Shown here piece by piece: positions 61,041 to 64,000 of a DNA stretch of 64,000 nucleotides (positions within the stretch are counted from its first letter, which is position 1; the number at the start of each line of letters is the position of its first letter). This DNA is from Bacteroidales bacterium (GTDB taxonomy: Bacteria; Bacteroidota; Bacteroidia; Bacteroidales; JAGOPY01). A program made the position numbers and the translations under genes. The stretch lies in the NCBI GenBank assembly GCA_023229505.1, contig JALNZD010000006.1:1-64000 (forward strand). Reading direction: 5' to 3'. A model generated the notes under the pieces. It saw only the letters and a program-made list of their open reading frames with translations. It did no database searches and had not been told where the DNA came from.

Positions 61041-63503
61041 ATGAAAAAGATTGCATTTCTATATTTTCTTTCGACTGTTATTTTCAGCCTACAGGCTCAG
61101 CCATATTCATCCGCTTCTGCTGAAACCATCATTGTTTCAGGAACTATTAAGGGTAAAGTCATTGAAGCCACGAGCAATACCCCGGTGGAATATGCCACTG
61201 TTACTTTATATAGCGCCGAAGACTCGACTTTGATAGACGGCGTAATCACCAATACTGCCGGATTATTCGAATTTAAATCGGTCGCCGTGGGTGAATATAA
61301 CATCATCGTAAGGTTTATGGGCTTCCGGAAGGTCTTTATCGCAGGGATCAATATCAGCGATAAGAACATGGTTTCTGATGTCGGAATTGTGAGCTTACGG
61401 GCTGATGTGACCAACCTCAATGAAGTGGAGGTCGTCGGGCAGGCTCCGCTGGTTGAATATAAAATAGACCGGAAAGTGGTGAATGTGGATCAGCAACTCC
61501 AGGCCCAGGGCGGAACGGCGGTGGATGTCCTGGAGAGGATCCCATCAATTAAAACAGACCTGGATGGAAATGTTGAACTGCGCGGAAGCTCATCCTTTAC
61601 AGTCCTGATCGATGGCAAGCCAAGTATCCTGACAGGCAGCGACGCCCTGAACCAGATCCCGGCCTCCACCATCGAAAAGATCGAGATTATCACCAATCCT
61701 TCGGCAAAATATGATCCCGATGGCACGGCAGGGATTATCAACATCATTACTAAAAAGAAAAGCCTGAAAGGGTTATCAGGGATTGTTAACCTGAGTGCAG
61801 GAACCAGTCCGGATTACTCAGGCAGTGTGATGCTGAATTACCGGACCAAGAAGACCAGCCTGTCTCTGGGGGTAGATTTTGGTAACCGGAATATGACAGG
61901 ACACCGGAACGGCTACCGGGAATCCTATCTCAGCGATACTTCCTATCTTAAAACCACAAACGAAAATAAAATGACCCGGCAGAGCATCAGTGTTAAAGCC
62001 GGGATTGATTACAGCCTGAGTGAAAAAAACACCCTGACTGCTGAGGGAAGTTACCGTTTCTTTGATATGTCGCGGGGTGGGAAAACCAAAAATGAAGAAT
62101 GGAGTTCATTGGATGTTAACCGGCTGAATTACCTGACCGATGACCTGGAAAAGTCGAATCATCCCACTTACCAGTTCACCTTGCGGGATGTTCAAAAATT
62201 TAATAAGGAAGGAAGTGAGTTGAACATGTCGCTTACTTATGACCAGGGAGATGATGAAGGTGAAGAAAATACCAAACAATTTCTGACTGATGAAGCCTGG
62301 CAGGATACCCTGGAAATTATTAATGATTATAAGACAAATACGACTGAATTTGAACAGGAATGGGAAGGGGATTTTGATTTTCAGAGTTCCTTTAATGACA
62401 AGAGCAAGCTTGAAGCCGGTTTCCAACTCAGGATAGACCTCAATGATATGGATTACAGGTATTTCAATCATGATTCCGCCTCCGGTTCCTGGATTGAGGA
62501 TACGAAACAGAGTAACCGGTATGAATTTTTTAACAATGTCTACGCCCTATATGCCACGTACGCAAGGGAATTTAAATCCCTCGGCCTGAAAGCAGGATTG
62601 CGTGCCGAGTACACCGACCGCAACCTCCACCAGGTCACTGACCAGGCTGATTACCCCTATGAGAAATTCGACTTTTATCCAAGCCTGTACCTGACTTATT
62701 ATCTTCCTTACAATCAGCAGGTACAGCTATCTTACAGCAAGAGGGTAAACAGGCCTCACGGGGATATGCTGAATCCGTATGTTAATTTTTCGGATGCCTT
62801 TAACAGTTTTTCAGGTAACCCGGAGTTGCAACCGGAATTTTCTCATGCAATGGAATTAAACTACCAGAAATACTTCGGATACTCCTTTTTAACCATTGAA
62901 ACATATTACCGCCTGACTAACAACAAAATGACCCGTGTTCAGGAACTTAATGACCAGGGGGTGATGAATATGACGATGAAAAATATTGACAACGACCGCT
63001 CACTGGGTGTTGAAATGTCAGGAAATATCCAGGTAAACAGTTGGTTTACTATCAACCCTGTGGCTTCCATATATGATTATAAGTTGAATCAAACGTCAGA
63101 CAGCACCGATGGTTCAAAAAGAAGCACGAACTGGAATGCCAGTGTGGAATTTGCAGCCAACCTGAAGACCGGCACACGCATGAGGCTGAACGGGAATTAT
63201 GGCAGCCCGACGGTGACTGTAGATGGAACCCGGAAAGGAATATTCTACATGGGATTTTCAGCCCGCCAGGACTTTTTAAGCAATAAGTTGTCGATCACCC
63301 TAAATATCCGCGATGTTTTGGATTCGAGGAGAATGAAAAGCACCAGCGAAGGGGATAATTATTACTCCACGAATGAGAATTGGCGGAAAGCCCCCTTGTT
63401 CAGTATCAGCCTTAGTTATAAATGGAATAATTATAGCCGGAAAAGAAACGGGGCCGATAGCTTTGATGGAGATTATGATGTCATCAACATGAATTCATTT
63501 TAA
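61041..63503 (+). CDS. TonB-receptor-like outer-membrane barrel with CarboxypepD_reg-like domain
   Basis: 820 residues from ATG 61041 (MKKIAFLYFLS; an in-frame GTG at 61002 is upstream of the promoter box). After the signal peptide (to LQAQ), residues about 37-120 are a carboxypeptidase-regulatory-like domain (I-K-G-K-V-I-E-A, A-T-V-T-L-Y, G-E-Y-N-I-I-V). Residues about 125-245 are a plug (V-L-E-R-I-P-S-I, V-L-I-D-G-K-P, Y-D-P-D-G-T-A-G-I-I-N-I-I-T). The rest is an OMP_b-brl_3-type barrel (N-P-E-L-Q-P-E, final strand ending in M-N-S-F). No TonB box or SusD partner is seen. It may import a ligand or serve as a structural or biogenesis barrel. Confidence 0.9.
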   Translation: MKKIAFLYFLSTVIFSLQAQPYSSASAETIIVSGTIKGKVIEATSNTPVEYATVTLYSAEDSTLIDGVITNTAGLFEFKSVAVGEYNIIVRFMGFRKVFIAGINISDKNMVSDVGIVSLRADVTNLNEVEVVGQAPLVEYKIDRKVVNVDQQLQAQGGTAVDVLERIPSIKTDLDGNVELRGSSSFTVLIDGKPSILTGSDALNQIPASTIEKIEIITNPSAKYDPDGTAGIINIITKKKSLKGLSGIVNLSAGTSPDYSGSVMLNYRTKKTSLSLGVDFGNRNMTGHRNGYRESYLSDTSYLKTTNENKMTRQSISVKAGIDYSLSEKNTLTAEGSYRFFDMSRGGKTKNEEWSSLDVNRLNYLTDDLEKSNHPTYQFTLRDVQKFNKEGSELNMSLTYDQGDDEGEENTKQFLTDEAWQDTLEIINDYKTNTTEFEQEWEGDFDFQSSFNDKSKLEAGFQLRIDLNDMDYRYFNHDSASGSWIEDTKQSNRYEFFNNVYALYATYAREFKSLGLKAGLRAEYTDRNLHQVTDQADYPYEKFDFYPSLYLTYYLPYNQQVQLSYSKRVNRPHGDMLNPYVNFSDAFNSFSGNPELQPEFSHAMELNYQKYFGYSFLTIETYYRLTNNKMTRVQELNDQGVMNMTMKNIDNDRSLGVEMSGNIQVNSWFTINPVASIYDYKLNQTSDSTDGSKRSTNWNASVEFAANLKTGTRMRLNGNYGSPTVTVDGTRKGIFYMGFSARQDFLSNKLSITLNIRDVLDSRRMKSTSEGDNYYSTNENWRKAPLFSISLSYKWNNYSRKRNGADSFDGDYDVINMNSF

Positions 63504-63512
63504 TGCTATATT

Positions 63513-63520
63513 TATATTTG
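63513..63520 (+). promoter_or_regulatory. putative -7 box (TATATTTG), near-leaderless
   Basis: Exact TAnnTTTG only 2 nt before ATG 63523 and 9 nt after the stop of the receptor gene. If active, the mRNA would begin inside or beyond that ATG, so chance similarity is also possible. Confidence 0.3.
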
Positions 63521-63522
63521 CC

Positions 63523-64000
63523 ATGAAAAAGTCAATAATATCAGGTATTTTAACCTTTGCAACAATTCTTCTGACCATCTCCGGCACCAATGCTCAGAAG
63601 ATCGGGTTTTATGAATGTAAATGGCATTCTGCTATTTCAGCGGATGATGAAGAAGGATTGGTCAACCAGATGCAATTTGAAGAAAAGAGCAAATTTCTTT
63701 TCCTGTTTACCAATGACGAGAAAAACTTATATATTGATTTAGTATTGGCCGATAAAGCCGCAATTCAGAAAGTCATGAGGTTTGGGCTGACTACATGGTT
63801 CAATCCTGAGGGCAAACATAAGAAAGGAATGGGCATTCAGTTTCCTGTAACAGCGGAAGAAAATAGCGAACCATCTTTTAAAAGAGAAAAGGGTGGCGAC
63901 CGGAAAGAGATGATGATGGCCATGATGGCCCGTAAGAACCAGGAGATGGTCCTGGTCGGGTTTGGCGGGAAAGGTGAGCGGAAAGTCATCGATCCACGGA
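63523..64000 (+). CDS. secreted protein of unknown function, cut by window end
   Basis: 159 codons are visible, without a stop. Signal peptide M-K-K-S-I-I-S-G-I-L to T-N-A-Q. The mature part has E-C-K-W-H-S-A, then strand pairs F-L-F-L-F-T-N-D-E-K-N-L-Y-I-D-L-V and F-G-L-T-T-W-F-N-P-E-G-K-H-K-K-G-M-G-I-Q-F-P. A charged, Met-rich segment follows (K-E-M-M-M-A-M-M-A-R). I do not recognise a family. It lies 19 bp after the receptor-like gene and may be co-transcribed with it. Confidence 0.8.
   Translation, partial: MKKSIISGILTFATILLTISGTNAQKIGFYECKWHSAISADDEEGLVNQMQFEEKSKFLFLFTNDEKNLYIDLVLADKAAIQKVMRFGLTTWFNPEGKHKKGMGIQFPVTAEENSEPSFKREKGGDRKEMMMAMMARKNQEMVLVGFGGKGERKVIDPR

Overview
The window looks like a chromosome segment of a Bacteroidota bacterium, probably an uncultured or little-studied lineage. 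The evidence is: many secreted proteins that end in type IX secretion (T9SS) C-terminal sorting domains; a TonB-receptor-like barrel with a carboxypeptidase-regulatory-like N-terminus; a bacteroidete-type fused SpmA/SpmB protein; TAnnTTTG -7 promoter boxes with almost no Shine-Dalgarno sequences; and intergenic DNA full of small palindromes. No rRNA, tRNA or CRISPR array was seen.

Layout. 0.1-3.8 kb: a secreted lectin-like protein, a 31-bp inverted repeat, a YD-repeat-like protein and a T9SS cargo protein. 3.9-12.2 kb (cluster I): an operon-like run of a PapD-like chaperone, a MORN-like repeat protein, four small secreted beta-proteins with a shared W-x-M-G-T signature, and a large outer-membrane barrel with a SPOR tail. 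12.2-14.2 kb: a palindrome-rich tandem repeat array abutting a REP-associated-type (IS200-like) transposase, with solo copies elsewhere. 14.2-24 kb: a frameshifted T9SS/PKD protein, an SDR oxidoreductase, a frameshifted HTH regulator, an NmrA-like protein, and a partly deleted tandem duplication of a TIGR03032-like/FG-GAP gene pair. 24-27 kb: glycogen branching enzyme and an ECF-like sigma factor, with a response-regulator stub between them. 27-33 kb: a six-PAS histidine kinase with an NtrC-type regulator. 33-36 kb: a beta-propeller T9SS protein.

36-57.8 kb (cluster II) is the most striking part. A histidine kinase, a NarL-type regulator and a lone receiver precede a 4117-residue T9SS adhesin with a 2-kb internal duplication. 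Then come three small pilin-like proteins, a DUF4402 protein, a PapD-like chaperone and an 873-residue protein with the architecture of a chaperone-usher outer-membrane usher (N-terminal domain, barrel, plug-like Ig insert, C-terminal Ig domain). A 151-bp promoter/operator cassette of the lone receiver gene is duplicated (90% identical, ungapped) in front of the DUF4402 gene, so the two-component genes and the surface-fibre genes may share control.

57.8-64 kb: a SpmAB-type membrane protein, then a scarred region (IS4-family remnant, a 60-bp repeat, an orphan HicB with a gutted HicA, FISUMP and T9SS fragments), a TonB-receptor-like barrel, and a secreted protein cut by the window end.

Taken together, the window encodes cell-surface display: T9SS cargo, two chaperone/usher-like assembly loci, and the sensors that may control them. 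It also carries many decayed gene ends left by recombination and repeats.
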